64,000 nt of DNA from positions 770,964 through 834,963 of the forward strand of contig NW_024881697.1 of the NCBI RefSeq assembly GCF_019059575.1, read 5' to 3'. Positions 20,500 through 32,444 of the stretch are shown piece by piece. The notes beneath the pieces are model-generated. The model was given only the letters and a program-made list of their open reading frames with translations. It made no database searches and was not told the DNA's origin. Position numbers and translations under genes: made by a program. The stretch comes from Amphibalanus amphitrite (lineage: Eukaryota; Arthropoda; Thecostraca; Balanomorpha; Balanidae). The first letter of the stretch is position 1. Every line of letters starts with the position of its first letter.

Positions 20500-22296
20500 G
20501 GGGCATTCCACGTCAAATCAAACACCGAAATCCGTCATCCCCTTCGATTTTTCTGAAAATTTGTAGGCAGACTGGGCATGGTTCAAAACTGAGTTACGTA
20601 TAATATTTTCGAAATTTGATAACGTATCGCTGAGATATAGGTCATCGAATATAGCGAAAAATGCCACACATCAATTTTTTAAATGGCTATATTTCTGGTT
20701 CCTTTTCTGGTATCAAAATGATATTAACAGGGTCTTATAGGCAATCGATAAGGCTTTGATTTTTAATTATAAAATTAAATTGAAGTGACCTTGAAATACA
20801 TTTGACCTTGAATTAAAACAGAAAAATTTAAATAGCAAAAAACACGTCACCTTCGATTTGAGTAATTTTTCCATATTATGTCCGTCACAATGTTCCTAAC
20901 CATCTGTGAAAAAATTGGAGTGGGCCATTCATAACTTTCGCGGCAAACGCCGTTTTCATGCATCAACATCACGCAACCGCGCGTGACCTTGAAAGACAGA
21001 GTCAAGACATGCTTGCTTGTGCACACTTTCTGAAATGAATGATTGCTGATTAGTGATATCCCAAACTCTGCGAGAATGGAGATGCATAGTCATCGTAGTC
21101 AAGCATTCACCTTCCATAGCAAAAGTGTCTCAGGCAAACGGTATTTTGCGGTGAATTTTGAGCCGTGTGGAAATGCATCATGAAGTAAATTCAACGAAAA
21201 CATTATCACGCAACGATATCTTCACGGCTTTTGATTTTCACTATACGAAAGAACATACATTTTTTTGTATGTATGGGGAATTTCTAGTTAATCTAATAAT
21301 AAATATGGCAGTTAGAGGCCTGCTATTTAGTAACATGTCGCCGGCTGAGGCGGGCTCGGCCGATGCGGGAAACGCAGCAATCACAATTTTGTGTTTACAC
21401 GTTCATATTTCAATTGTTTACCAACCGATTTTCGAAATTCTTTCACCATAAGATTGCCTGTACATTTCTTAGTCTTCTCACAAAATTTGACGTGAATCGA
21501 ACGTAATCAGCGGTAGGGAGCGCGATGTAAAGACGGAACCGTTCCGTTCCGTCCCGGCACAGTCTACAATTCAGGCGGCGCGTAGCGGTCGGCGCCGGCT
21601 GCCGAGTCGCCGCGTCGCTGCGGCGACAGGATGTTCACTTTACACCGCTATTACTAGAACAGTTGTGAACCGATTTTCTTATTGCTTGCACGATGAGATG
21701 TCCAATTCAATTCTTGACAGGTAGCCATAATTAATTTCGCATTAATCTTATGAGATATTGGCGGAAAACAGGAGGAGTGGGCGAAATCCGCTCTTCCCCC
21801 TTCACTGCGCGTGCTAACATACCTTTGCATATGTGCAATTTTCTTCGAAACTTATGAATGGCCCACTCTAATTTTTTCACAGGTTGTTAAGAATATGGTA
21901 GGCAATAAAATATATGAAAATGAGCCAAATCGAAGGTGACGTGTTTTTTGCTATTTCAATATTTGTGCTTAAGAACAGAGTTTAGCAAATTTCAAGGTCA
22001 TATATTTAAGTAGGTGCAATTCTAAACAAATGTTTGAGAAATTACCTAAACAGTAAGGTTTATTTCATTCAAATCAAACAAGTACAACCAAAGTTATAGG
22101 CGTTCAAAAATATAAAGATGCAACATTTTGTAAAAATTTGATGCCCTATATTTAGAAGACCTGTGGTCCGAATGTGCAAAAAACATCAATGTAATGTCTG
22201 GGGCCACACAGGAACTCGCTCACAAATTTATAATGAAATCGCTGATGGTAAGGTGCAAAACAGCCGATTTTTGTTCGATTTGACGTGGAATGCCCC
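20500..22296 (+). mobile_element. DNA element with GGGGCATTCCACG ends, copy 1 (1797 bp)
   Basis: Ends GGGGCATTCCACGTCAAATC and GATTTGACGTGGAATGCCCC are inverted, flanked by AGCA at 20496-20499 and 22297-22300. Longer, diverged inverted similarity continues inside; for example GGAGTGGGCCATTCATAA at about 20921 faces its inverse at about 21853. A near-identical copy at 38414-40212 has a different 4-bp duplication (GTTC), which confirms the limits. No transposase is encoded. A 4-bp duplication with G-rich tips does not let me assign a superfamily. Confidence 0.85.
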
Positions 22297-22468
22297 AGCA
22301 GAGCCCCGGCTTCAACTATAGTTTGTTATGGGTGGGCTCTCCGTGAACGTCTTGGTGCGTTTCTACATATTGTTGCTGTGAAAGGACGGTACGTAACTTG
22401 TATGTTTTTTATTGCCCTGGTACTTACTTAATGTATATTTTTGTTGTTTATGAGTGATAAATGAATAT

Positions 22469-23053
22469 AGTAAGGCTAACAGGGCGCTAGGCGTGCTCAT
22501 GCGATCATTCCAAACTGGCAAGCGTGGCAGGTCACTCCGTGAGTGCAATGTAAAGGCTGTGCTGGCTTCATACTGCGCAAATGTTCGTTCCATTCTCGAG
22601 TTCGCAGGCGTGGTGTGGGGAGGGGCGGCAGAGACGCACATGAAAGGCATTGAGCGCGTTCAGCATAAGTTTTTGATGTGGCTGAGCGGTAGATGTCGAG
22701 ACACAGACGTGTCCCTTGAGTACGACGCCCTGATGAAGCGCTTCCACATGGCCCCCCTCGCAGCGCGGCGTGAACAGCATGACATCATGTTCATCCGCAA
22801 CATTCACCGTCATGCTGTGGACTCGTCATACCTGTTGGAACAGTTTCCGCTGGCAGTGCCTCCTCGCCCGCTCCGGAATAGGACGCTGTTCCATGTGCCG
22901 TATGCTCGGGTCAACACGGTCAGAAATAGTCCATTCTGTCGCTTGCCGAAGCTTTGTAACGCGTTTCTCGACTGAAACCGGGCCATTGACATATGGAACC
23001 ACAGCGCTCTGAACTTCAAAAAGCATGTGATCACCTATGTGCGCGAGAAGTAG
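22469..23053 (+). pseudogene. 5'-truncated non-LTR retrotransposon, RT C-terminal fragment
   Basis: The translated product (KANRALGVLMRSFQTGK..., YCANVRS, VWGGAAETH, ERVQHKF, RRRxQHDxMFIRN-like) aligns with the last third of the reverse transcriptase frame at 34328-35869. Only this part, downstream of the catalytic YADD box, remains. A stop at 22973-22975 interrupts the frame, which then continues in register (NRAIDIWNHSALN) to a terminal TAG at 23051. The element ends in a short tandem tail at 23186-23209. Heavy 5' truncation and a tandem 3' tail are typical of CR1/Jockey-type elements. Confidence 0.85.
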
Positions 23054-23185
23054 ACCAACAGAGGTGTGTTTGTGTCGATATTGTGTCTGTTTTGCATTGT
23101 TATTCACCTTGCTGCGTTTGTGTGTTTTTATTCTGATGACTTTGTCTATAAATGGGTCATCTTACCCGTGGATGATATGCTAAAT

Positions 23186-23209
23186 AAACTAAACTAAACT
23201 AAACTAAAT
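23186..23209 (+). repeat. (AACTA)n 3' tail of the non-LTR element
   Basis: A short pentanucleotide array follows the shared GTGGATGAT sequence that also precedes the tail of the 34-kb element. It marks the 3' end of the insertion. Confidence 0.75.
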
Positions 23210-23211
23210 AT

Positions 23212-23570
23212 ATTTTGAGGAAAATTGAGGCATTTCAGTTGAGAGAATCATCCTCAGTTATCTACATATAAGCATGCTTTGTAAGCTCCTTGCATTTTGT
23301 CAGATTCTACTTGGTAGTCAAAGTTGTAAGAAGGGTTAGGGAGAACAATTGGTAGTTGGTACACATGCCACCATGTGCAATCACCAAACGAATGAACGTG
23401 AGGGCCAAGTCCTTCACACGGTATGGATACTTATAGGTACTGCACTAATGTATAATGTTTATTATGTTCATATTAGCAACTCACCCACAGCCTGCCATGT
23501 GGTATTTCTGAGTGTAAAGATTTTGTAAGACTCACACTAATCAATAAGGTAAATTATATTGATATGTATG
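23212..23570. other. Unassigned sequence
   Basis: No gene or repeat recognised. Confidence 0.4.
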
Positions 23571-24420
23571 GTTGAACAATGTGCGAAGGGGTCGCACGTG
23601 CCTGCTCAGTGCTCAGCCATGGATGCACGTGCCTTCTCAACAATGGGCGTGCTTGCAGACATCTCCATGGACGAACAATGTGCAAAGGGGGGGGGGGGGG
23701 CGTGCCTCCACGGCCGCATGTTGGCTCAGCCGCTGCTGCTGCTTGGCGCCGCTGCTGAGCGCTGCCGGAGACGCCGCTCGCTGCCGGAGCTGCCGGAACA
23801 GTCACCGGAGCTGCCGGCCGCTGCCGGAGCTGCGGGAGCCGGGCCCGCCGCCCATCTGTCAGGACCGCCGACGGCAGCACGCCCGTCTGTCAGGGTCTGT
23901 CAGTGCCGGCAGTGGACGCGCGCGGGTGCGCGCCAGGTACGGGTGCGCGCCGGCTATGGACGCGCGCGCGCTTGCGTGCCGACGATGGGCGCGCGCGCGT
24001 GTATGTCGACCATGGCTGCCGCCCGCTGCCGGAGCTGCGGGAGCCGGACCCGCCGCCCGTCTACCGGGTCTGCCGGCCGCCGCGCGCCCGCCCGTCTGTC
24101 GGAGCCGCCGGCGGCAGCACGCCCGTCGATCAGGGTCTGTCAGTGCCGGCTGTGGACGCGCGCGGGTGCGCGCCGGCTATGGATACGCGCCGGTGCGTGC
24201 CGGGTACGAACTCGCTTGGGTGCGCCCCGGCTGTGGACGCGCGCCGGTGCGCGCCGGCTATGGACGCGCGCGCGCTTGCGTGCCGACCAGGGACGCGCGC
24301 GCGTGCGTGCCGACGATGGGCGCGCGCGCGTGCATGCCGGCCATGGCCGCGCGCGTGCGCCCCAGCCATGGACGCGCGCTAATGCGCGCCGGCGATGGGC
24401 ACGCACGTGCCTGCTCGGCA
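23571..24420 (+). repeat. CpG-rich minisatellite region
   Basis: Diverged units of about 30 bp built on GGACGCGCGCG, GTGCGCGCCGG and GCTATGGAC. An approximately 200-bp duplication (GCTGCCGGAGCTGCGGGAGC at about 23820 and 24019) is superimposed. An uninterrupted 377-codon frame and another of 289 codons cross it, but the translations are low-complexity Arg/Ala repeats in several frames at once. The openness follows from repeat composition, so I do not call a gene. Confidence 0.65.
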
Positions 24421-24950
24421 ATGGATGAGCGACGAGCGTGCCTTCTCGGAAATGAGTATACATGCAGACATCTTCATGGATGGACGCTTTCAGTACACTC
24501 AGAACCGCTCAAGCCTCTGCAGAGTTCTACCAAGACCATCCAGGGTTCGATGCAGTCTCTCCCGAGAGCCACATTTGGGGAGAACCTGAATGGTAAGTAT
24601 TTGGTCTTACCTTTTGTCCATGGTTCTCAATTGAAGTTAAATTATCTCCGCCAACCACCCCCGATTGTCTCCAATCGCCACTTCATGCTCGATGGAAACC
24701 ATTGACCATTCTCGTCGGAGATAAAAAACATCGCACGGAGAACATAAAAAACGGCGTCGAGACCAAATACATCCCCTAAAGCTCTCCACATCAATTGTTC
24801 TACCATACTCCTGTATGGTCTCCGAGAATTTTGACTGTTTCTCCCCATTCTCCCTTCCCCATTCATCCCAGCACCCCGCAAACAGATCATAAATGTAGGC
24901 ATAATGTATTTACGGAAAGTCCAGCATGAGGTCGAAGCATTTGCTGCTTC
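24421..24950. other. Unassigned sequence
   Basis: A GGTAAGTATT sequence at about 24593 resembles a splice donor, but no flanking coding signal supports an exon. Confidence 0.3.
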
Positions 24951-24952
24951 GC

Positions 24953-25135
24953 CAAGGCCCAGCAGGGCCGAGCCACCACGTAGTCCTGCACACGCAGAAC
25001 GAAGTGCTGAAGAAATACTGCCACCACAAATCCTTCGCCATGAGGCCCAGCAGGGCCGAGCCACCATGTAGTCCCGCACACGCAGGACGAAGTGCTGAAG
25101 AAACACTGCCACCACGAATCCTTCTCATCGTGCAG
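24953..25135 (+). repeat. Two-copy tandem repeat of about 89 bp
   Basis: GGCCCAGCAGGGCCGAGCCA occurs at about 24956 and 25045. The following bases (GCACACGCAG, GAAGTGCTGAAGAAA, CTGCCACCAC) are repeated in order. The two units differ at a few positions. Confidence 0.75.
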
Positions 25136-27021
25136 AATCCTTCGCAAAATCTAGCTCACAGACACCACGCAAACCCGCAGAAACACAAGCCGCGTTCATC
25201 GACACCAAGGCCGTATAGCATCGACAAGTTCTCTATGTACCGTGATCGCCGTGATCTCAACACTCCAGAACCGGAAAAAGGGTGAATATTAGTGATGACT
25301 GTTTCTTTTGAAGAAAAGAAATGCATCGCTATTCTGATATTTCCTTTTAATGTTCAAGAGCTAATTAACAGGAATTACAAACTAAAACATTATTATTTAC
25401 TTCATGCACGATTTTGTTATCAGGCATACTTTTTGCAAGCAGAATGCTTGTTTTAGGTCTAGTGGTGTTACAAAAGTCATGCATGATAGGTATTTATCGA
25501 AGAAATTGACATGTTAAAATGTGACTATCATCAAAAACGATATCATTTAAATAATAATGACAAAATAATTTCCTTTTTTGCCATGTTTATGCTGTGTATT
25601 TCAGATATGAAAACAATCTTCACGACAATCAGCGCCACCTGCTTTAAATACAGCATTGCTAGCGCCACCTGCAGGACCAACGCCCTCTCAGAGTCAAAGG
25701 CTTTGAGATAACTTATAAGATTACGCAAACTTCTCATCAGCTGTTCAATCCGAGCGCTGCAGGATCGATCCTCAGTCTAAGCGAAACTTTTCCATTGGTT
25801 CACTGTATAAGATCTCAGGTGATGCATGTTGCCTATGTGGAGAGCTTTGTATTCCCACCAACGAACTCGGAGATGATGTATAGGTGTCCGTGAATGCCAG
25901 TTACCAAAAGTTCTCGAATCGAAGACCATCCTGACTCCTCCGATGAGAACTTCTGGCCACAGTTCTAAAATGTGGTTCTGAGTGTATGTTCAATGTGTTG
26001 AGACGGATCTGAGTAAATTGGAGGGAAACTAGGATAGTTTTAGTCCTGCTCAACTGGTTCTGCCTAAGTACCAACACCACCTTGCTGCCAACTGGGCCTT
26101 GGTTTGAGTGTGGTGACCGAGTAAGCTGGTGTGTATAGCCATGCAATAAGTGTTTTGAAATATATTTTTTGGACAGTATTGAAATGGTGTGTTTTGGCCA
26201 TTTGGCATGGATGATGGAAAGCCACTAACTCAACTTCAGGAACGCTTCTTCATTATGCTCATCTATAGCACAATCATCTATTTTCTCTTTGCAAGGATTG
26301 ATTCCTAATTCACTGTCAATTATAACCTGGGCCAGAAGGTTTCGCTGGGCCACACGGTTCATACAGGTTCATCCACAGTGCTCAGCAGTGCATGTTTTCA
26401 GATTTCAACAGACTGTAATTTTTTCTGAATGTACATATGCATCATGCAAGGGTACAACAGATGCGGTATTTGGTAAGCAGTTGGCGGTAGTAGTATAGCA
26501 GGCGTCACACTTGTTTTTTGCAACCATGAACGAACGAAGATAGGCGCTGTATGTTAGGTTGTAGGTTTTAGGTTGTAGGTAAGGTTAGGTTTGGTTTGGT
26601 AAGGTTTGATGAGAAAGCATCTCTGGGTATAGCGCTTCTCCTTGGTTGCTATATAAGTAGACTCAAACACAGTCTACTGATACAAACGTCACTGGTCTCA
26701 AGTCTGTGCTCAATGCACCAGCTGTACACCACTCACAATACGTCAGGAGTCAACGTCAGCCACCAGTTTTCTGCATCAAATTTCACATCAGGTTTTCAAA
26801 GTAACAATGTATGTGCCACTTCTGTACTTTGTGCTACAAACACAGAATAAATGATATCAGTCAGCAATGCATTGCTCATTGTCAGCCAAAGTCTGCAAAG
26901 TCAGTCCGCAGGCTTTGCAAGTAAGTGCAAAGTCTGCGGAGATCAGTTGCTTTACACACCAGCAATATCATGCTGCAATGTGCTCAAAACATGCCTATAT
27001 GTACACCAACAACAAAGCACA
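25136..27021. other. Unassigned AT-rich region
   Basis: About 1.9 kb without a supported gene. Degenerate TTAGG-like sequence occurs at about 26550-26610 (GTTAGGTTGTAGGTTTTAGG). No terminal repeats were found. The short open frames show no domain. Confidence 0.45.
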
Positions 27022-27029
27022 ACCATGAA

Positions 27030-27512
27030 CAGGGGCGGATCCAGAAAATCTCCAAGGGAGGGGCCATTAGAAACCAGGAGGCCCCCCCCCATAGTCCCAC
27101 CTGTTGGAGGCCCCATCTTCCCACTTGTTGGGCCCCCCCCAAAAAACTGCGTCTATTGAGCTTATCTAGCTGTTCAGGCAACATCTCAATATCTGTGCAG
27201 GCTTGGAGGCCCTCTGTGCAGGTTAGGAGGCCCTGTAAAAGTGGTCATCTCTGTGCGTATAAGAGACCTCCAAGTTATGAAAAGCTTTACCAATCTTCTA
27301 ACAAAGAAGTCTTCTCAGCTAGTCTTCTAAGAAATAACTAAGTGGGTAGGTTAAAAAAAAAACTCATCGGATTTCGGCCACTTTATTTTCAGGAGGCCCC
27401 CTTTTCAGCTTTTTAACTTTTTAACTTTTTATTTTATTTTTGAAAAAAAAAAAAAATCGGCCAAGGGGGGGGCCATGGCCCCCATGGCCCCCCCCCCTTG
27501 TATCCGCGCCTG
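27030..27512 (+). mobile_element. hAT-like MITE with CAGGGGCGGATCC ends (483 bp)
   Basis: A perfect 8-bp duplication, ACCATGAA, at 27022-27029 and 27513-27520. The left end is CAGGGGCGGATCCAG; the right end is the inverse of CAGGCGCGGATACAAGG. G-rich and C-rich runs lie just inside both ends. The split copy at 2983-4862 shares the termini. Non-autonomous. Confidence 0.88.
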
Positions 27513-27559
27513 ACCATGAAGCACCACTGATAACGCTTAACCTCAAAGCACACAACATG

Positions 27560-29287
27560 ATTACGGAGCGAGCGAAGCGAGCGTAGTCTTTCCTTAGATT
27601 AACCCTCGCCCTGGCAGGGCATTTTTCATAACACGGCCTGGCATGGGGGGGGGGTCGATGCGACCCCCCCCCTCGCGATTGGCTCCTATGGCACCTAGAA
27701 ACACCAAATTTGGTAGGTAGGTGGGCCCCCTGGAGTTCTCGCCCCTGTGCAAATTTGGTTGCTCTAGGTCAATATTTAGGGGGGTTTTGGGGGGTATAAA
27801 TGTAAAAATTTCGCTAAAAACAGGTCAAAAGTTTTTCGCTTATAACTTTTGATCTAATTAAAATAGAGCAAAACGAAAAGCACCAGTGAACTCAGCACGT
27901 CAAGGCGCGTCGAATGATATACTTTTTAGATTGCTTAAGTGTACTTAAAGTTTTTCTTAAATTTTAAGTAAACTTAAATTAATAAATTAAGTTTAAAGTT
28001 AACTAAATTGCATCATATCGCATATCATTCGATTCGGCTGATCTCCAGGAACACTATGATACCATTTTTTAAGTTCTAGCGTCATTGTGTGCCAAGTTAT
28101 TGGCAAAAACGTCATTTAACCTCAGTTGACCTCATTTGACCTGACCCATGGATAAGTACACCAAACAAAGAAGCACCAAGTGACCTGCTGTTAAGTACTG
28201 TGGTTTCAAAGCACAAAAGTGATAGAACGAAGCGGATATCTCCAGTATTTTCCGAATTTAGTATTTTCCCATAGGCTTAACATTACGACGTTATGACCTC
28301 TAACTGACCTCAGGTCAGTGACCTCAAAAAACCCGAAATATATGTTATACAACTCGGTGACCTTAGCACATCCTGAAAGTTTGAAGGAAATCAGTGCAAA
28401 ACTGTGAGTTGGACAGGTGCAAAAAGAAAATTGGAATTTGACCATGACCTTGTACCGGTTTTTCTGACCTGGTGACCTGACCCAAGGTCACCCGGACCTG
28501 AAATTTTCAGGTCATATGTAAAAAGGTTGCCCCATAGGCTGTGCCAAATTTGGCGGCGCTGCGCGCCGCCGTTTTTACGCTATCCTCGAAAAACCTTAGG
28601 GGGGGTCGCATCGACCCCCCCCCCCCTGCCAGGGCGAGGGTTAACGGAAATTTCTGAGTATGAGCGGCCGGCCGGCCGGCCGTGCGGACGCTTTTGCGAA
28701 GCTTATATTTCAGCAACCACTTGACCGATTTACATGCGGTAATTTTTGTAGGGTAGCTTCATTCCTTCTACCAAGTATTGGACTATTCCCGATGCATTTG
28801 GGTGACCCCTTATGCACGTGCCACGTGCAAAACGATGAGGTGTCAGTTTTGTAATTGTTGCAATATCTCGGTAACTACTTGGCCGATTACGCTAAAAGTT
28901 GACATGTAGGTAGGCACCCACTAGGCACTGCATATCCATTTGCCAGAGTTGGGGTGCTGCTGCACGTGCGCACGTGCAGGAGTCGTTTCCAGATCTCGAG
29001 AACGGCTCGACCGATTGCGCTCAAATTTGGTACACAGTTAGGGACCGGTTAGTAGGATGCCGTGCACAAGTCAGTTAGGACCCATTTTGCACGTGCGCAC
29101 GTGCAGTGTGCCGCTTCCAGATCTCGAGAACGGTTGGGCCGATTGTGCTCAAATTTGGCACATCGCTAGAGACCGGGTAGTAAGGTGCCGTGCACAAGTC
29201 AGTTGGAGGTACCCCCTCGAAATTTCGCACGTGCAAGGCCCTCCCTCTCGCTCGCACCGATAGTCGCCCCAAAAGGCGTTATACTGG
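27560..29287 (+). repeat. Host repeat, tandem copy 1, interrupted by TH6
   Basis: The repeat begins ATTACGGAGCGAGCGAAGCG. It is interrupted at TTAA (27599) by TH6, resumes at TTAACGGAAATTTCTGAG (28641) and ends GGCGTTATACTGG (29287). Inside are about four related units of 130-150 bp. Each has a motif such as CGAGAACGGCTCGACCGATT, then CTCAAATTTGG, and a palindromic GCACGTGCGCACGTGC cluster. Copy 2 follows directly. Confidence 0.8.
27599..28644 (+). mobile_element. TTAA-hairpin element TH6, copy 1
   Basis: TTAA 27599-27602 and 28641-28644. The left end has tag CCTGGCA twice (about 27609 and 27641), then hairpin GGGGTCGATGCGACCCC. The right end has GGGGTCGCATCGACCCC and the tag once (CTGCCAGG). 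The middle core CGTCAAGGCGCGTCGAATGA (about 27898) faces CATATCATTCGATTCGGCTG (28021) around an AAGTTTAACTTAA-rich palindrome. An inverted copy lies at 46906-47954. Confidence 0.87.
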
Positions 29288-31133
29288 TAATTACGGAGCG
29301 AGCGAAGCGAGCGTAGTCTTTCCTTATATTAACCCGCGCCGGGCCGGTGCTCTGAGATTCCGCGCCGGGCCGGGGGGGGGGGGGGTGTCTGAACACCCCC
29401 CCGTCTAACTCGGCTCCTGGGCCACGTAGCGACACGCGGTAAGCGGCAATCGAAAGAACGTCTAAAATAAGGACGAAAACACTTCGGTCATTTTTTGGGT
29501 CAGGTCAAAGGTCAGGTCACCAGAGGTCACCAAAGGTAAAATGTTGACTATTTCAACATTTTGGAAACTGCCAACGGCTATCTCGGGAACCGATAGAGCT
29601 ACAGCGCCGCGGAAAAGCGCATTCGATAGTTCTTTTACAGACCTTTCTGAGTGATGTTCTCAGATTTGACCTCAGGTCAACGGTTTAGCCTCCAGAGGGC
29701 AAAAACTTCAAAAATAGCCGTTTTTTCGAAAAGTGGTTTTTTGGCAATAACTTTTGACTCAAAAGAGCCATGACATTACTTTTGCCAGCATCGTGTTCCT
29801 CTCGTCGAGACGCGTCGAATGAACTATAATTTGACCTTGAAAGGTCAGCTTGAAAATTTGACCTCAGGTCAAGGTCATGACCTGACCGGAAAAGGTCATG
29901 TTGCATATCAGTCGATCCGTATCGTCGAGCTGAACACATCTAAGGCGTTTTCATCGCTCTAGCATGCCTCTATCAAAAGTTATTAGCGAAAAACTGATAG
30001 ATTCTGTTCGTGACCTGAGATGACCTCGGGGACATAACGAGGGGTCACAGTTGCCATTTTCCGGTTCAGTGTGTCAATTGTACCTATATCTCGATGTTTG
30101 AGAGTGTCTAGAATAGCGTTCGTGCAAAACAGACGCTTTTCAATTTTCTCCCATTGACTTATAATGGAGAGGCCGCAAAATTGACCTTACCTTAGGTCAC
30201 CGATATCAAAATTCCGAGATATACATTTTGTAGATACAGTTGCTCTTATCAATCGCTGAAAGTTTCAAGGCAATCGATCAATCGGTGTAGCTATGATGAG
30301 CATTCCTATTTTTTCTGAGGTGAGGTCACTTGGCGTGACCTGGTGACCTGACCTAAGGCGACCTGGGTCTGAAATTTTCACAACATGTGCGGAAAAGATG
30401 CACGAACAGCTGTGCCAAAAACGGCGGCGATATCTGCGAAAAACCGCAGGGGGGGGGTGTTCAAACACCCCCCCCCCGGCCCGGCGCGGGTTAACGGAAA
30501 TTTCTGAGTATGAGCGGCCGGCCGGCCGTGCGGACGCTTTTGCGAGGCTTATATCTCAGCAACCACTTGACCGATTTACACGCGGTAACTTTTGTAGGGT
30601 AGCTTCATTCCTTCTACCAAGTATTGGACTATTCCCGATGCATGTGGGTGACCCCTTATGCACGTGCCACGTGCAAAACGAAGAGGTGTCCGTTTTGTAA
30701 TTGTTGCAATATCTCGGTAACTACTTGGCCGATTGCGCTGAAAGTTGGCATGTAGGTAGGCACCCACTAGGCACTGCATATCCATGTGCCAGAGTTGGGG
30801 TGCTGCTGCACGTGCGCACGTGCAGGTGTCGTTTCCAGATCTCGAGAACGGCTGGACCGATGGCGCTCAAATTTGGTACACGGTTAGGGACCAGTTAGTA
30901 GGGTGCCGTGCACAAGTCAGTTGGGACCCGTTTTGCACGTGCACACGTGCAGGGGGCCGCTCCCAGATCTCTAGAACGACTGGGCCGATTGTGCTCAAAT
31001 TTGGCACATCGCTAGAGACCGGTTAGTAGGGTGCCGTGCACAAGGCAGTTGGAGGTACCCCCTCGAAATTTCACACGTGCAAGGCTCACCCTCTCGCTCG
31101 CTCCGTTAGTCGCCCCAAAAGGCGTTATACTGG
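29288..31133 (+). repeat. Host repeat, tandem copy 2, interrupted by TH7
   Basis: The same head (ATTACGGAGCGAGCGAAGCG at 29290) and body (TTAACGGAAATTTCTGAG at 30491 through GGCGTTATACTGG at 31133) as copy 1. The inserted element at the same internal TTAA is a different subfamily. Copy 1 has two extra GGCC units in its GGCCGGCC stretch. Confidence 0.8.
29329..30494 (+). mobile_element. TTAA-hairpin element TH7
   Basis: TTAA 29329-29332 and 30491-30494. The left end carries tag GCGCCGGGCCGG twice, then hairpin GGGGTGTCTGAACACCCC. The right end has GGGGTGTTCAAACACCCC and the tag once (GGCCCGGCGC). The interior is close to TH8 (44778-45975), including CTAACTCGGCTCCTGG and the core CTCGTCGAGACGCGTCGAAT (about 29803) facing TCGATCCGTATCGTCGAGCT (about 29912). 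Confidence 0.87.
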
Positions 31134-32444
31134 TTTATTTATTTTGAGTACCTACAGAAACAGAATGTCTCGAGGCCACTCGTGCTCACTCCGAAATCTG
31201 CCAGTCGCCCAGCCTTGAACATTGACATCATTTCATCTGAAATCTATTTTCTACACTTGATCAAAGTTGATCTGTGTCATACATCTTACAACGGATGTCT
31301 CGAATTATTGGTAACGTTCAGCACTTAGCATTAAAAATGATAGGTAACTTTGATTCAACACTAATTCCATCCAAGCTTCTTCATTGCTTGAGTTATATCA
31401 CTTTCAAGTTTAATTACTTGAAGTAAGACATTCTTGAATTACACCCGGGATGAGCTTAGTTTGAAAGCACACAACACAATTTTTAATTATTTTGATAACC
31501 CACAGGACGTCTAGAAGCTACACGCACTGGCTACGAAGCCCACAAGTCTTGAACATTCAAATAGGAACAGCTTTGTATTTAAAATTTTCTTCACTTGATA
31601 AACTGTGTTCTGCATCACAAATTTTACAATGTATGACATGACTTGAATTATTGATAGGTTCAGCACATTGAAAGTCCAATTATGATGAATTCAATTCACC
31701 ACTGCAACTGTAGTTCCATTCAAGATTCTTCATGGCTATATATCACTGAAGTTTCATTACTAAGTCTTCCTGAGCCACATTCAAGATGAACTGTGGTTCG
31801 TTTCAAAAAAAAATAGAAAAAACAATGCTAGAAAAATGTTAGGTCGAAAAAATAAACAACAAATAGCTATAAATTGAAGAACAACAGTCAAGTAATGAAC
31901 TCCAAGGTTGATGAAATTGAGACATTTCATTGATATAAAAGTCTTCAGAATCATATTTAAAACGGGCACCATGATTGGTGCTCGCTTACACTGGCATCGT
32001 GTCCCCTAACAGCGGCCCGACGATTGGTGCTCGCTAAGACTGGCACACAAAATATCTCTAGAACTCTGTAGCCAATGTTAAGCCTATGGGCTTAACATTG
32101 AATTATTGATCTCGGGGAAATGTCAAGTACTCAAGTACTCGGGGAAATGTCCCCGAGTACTTGGTACTGGCTCGCCAAAGTACTGGCTGGAAGCCGCGTA
32201 AACTTTGGAGGCCCACCATTTGGAAATTAGGCAATTTTGAGACGAATGACTTCGGATTGGGGCCTCAGTCACTTTCTTCTACACGTTTTACTGATTAACT
32301 CCGAAATTTAGAAAAAAGCCCTCATAATACCTTTAATTTACCATCTGTTTTTTTTTTTAGAAATTTTATTAGAAGTGCACAGTGAACTCAAATTGCTTGT
32401 GTTTTTGTCATCTGTCTACGCCTTTCGAATATTAGCCATCATTA
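31134..32444. other. Unassigned AT-rich region with two short perfect hairpins
   Basis: No gene is supported. CAATGTTAAGCC/GGCTTAACATTG (32073-32100, 4-nt loop) and AAGTACTCGGGG/CCCCGAGTACTT (32133-32162, 6-nt loop) are perfect 12-bp hairpins. ATTGGTGCTCGCT is repeated at about 31973 and 32024. Confidence 0.5.

Noticed and set aside
23572-24705. 377-codon open frame
   Set aside because: The product is low-complexity Arg/Ala/Cys repeats generated by a CpG-rich minisatellite that is open in other frames too; no domain or start context supports a gene.
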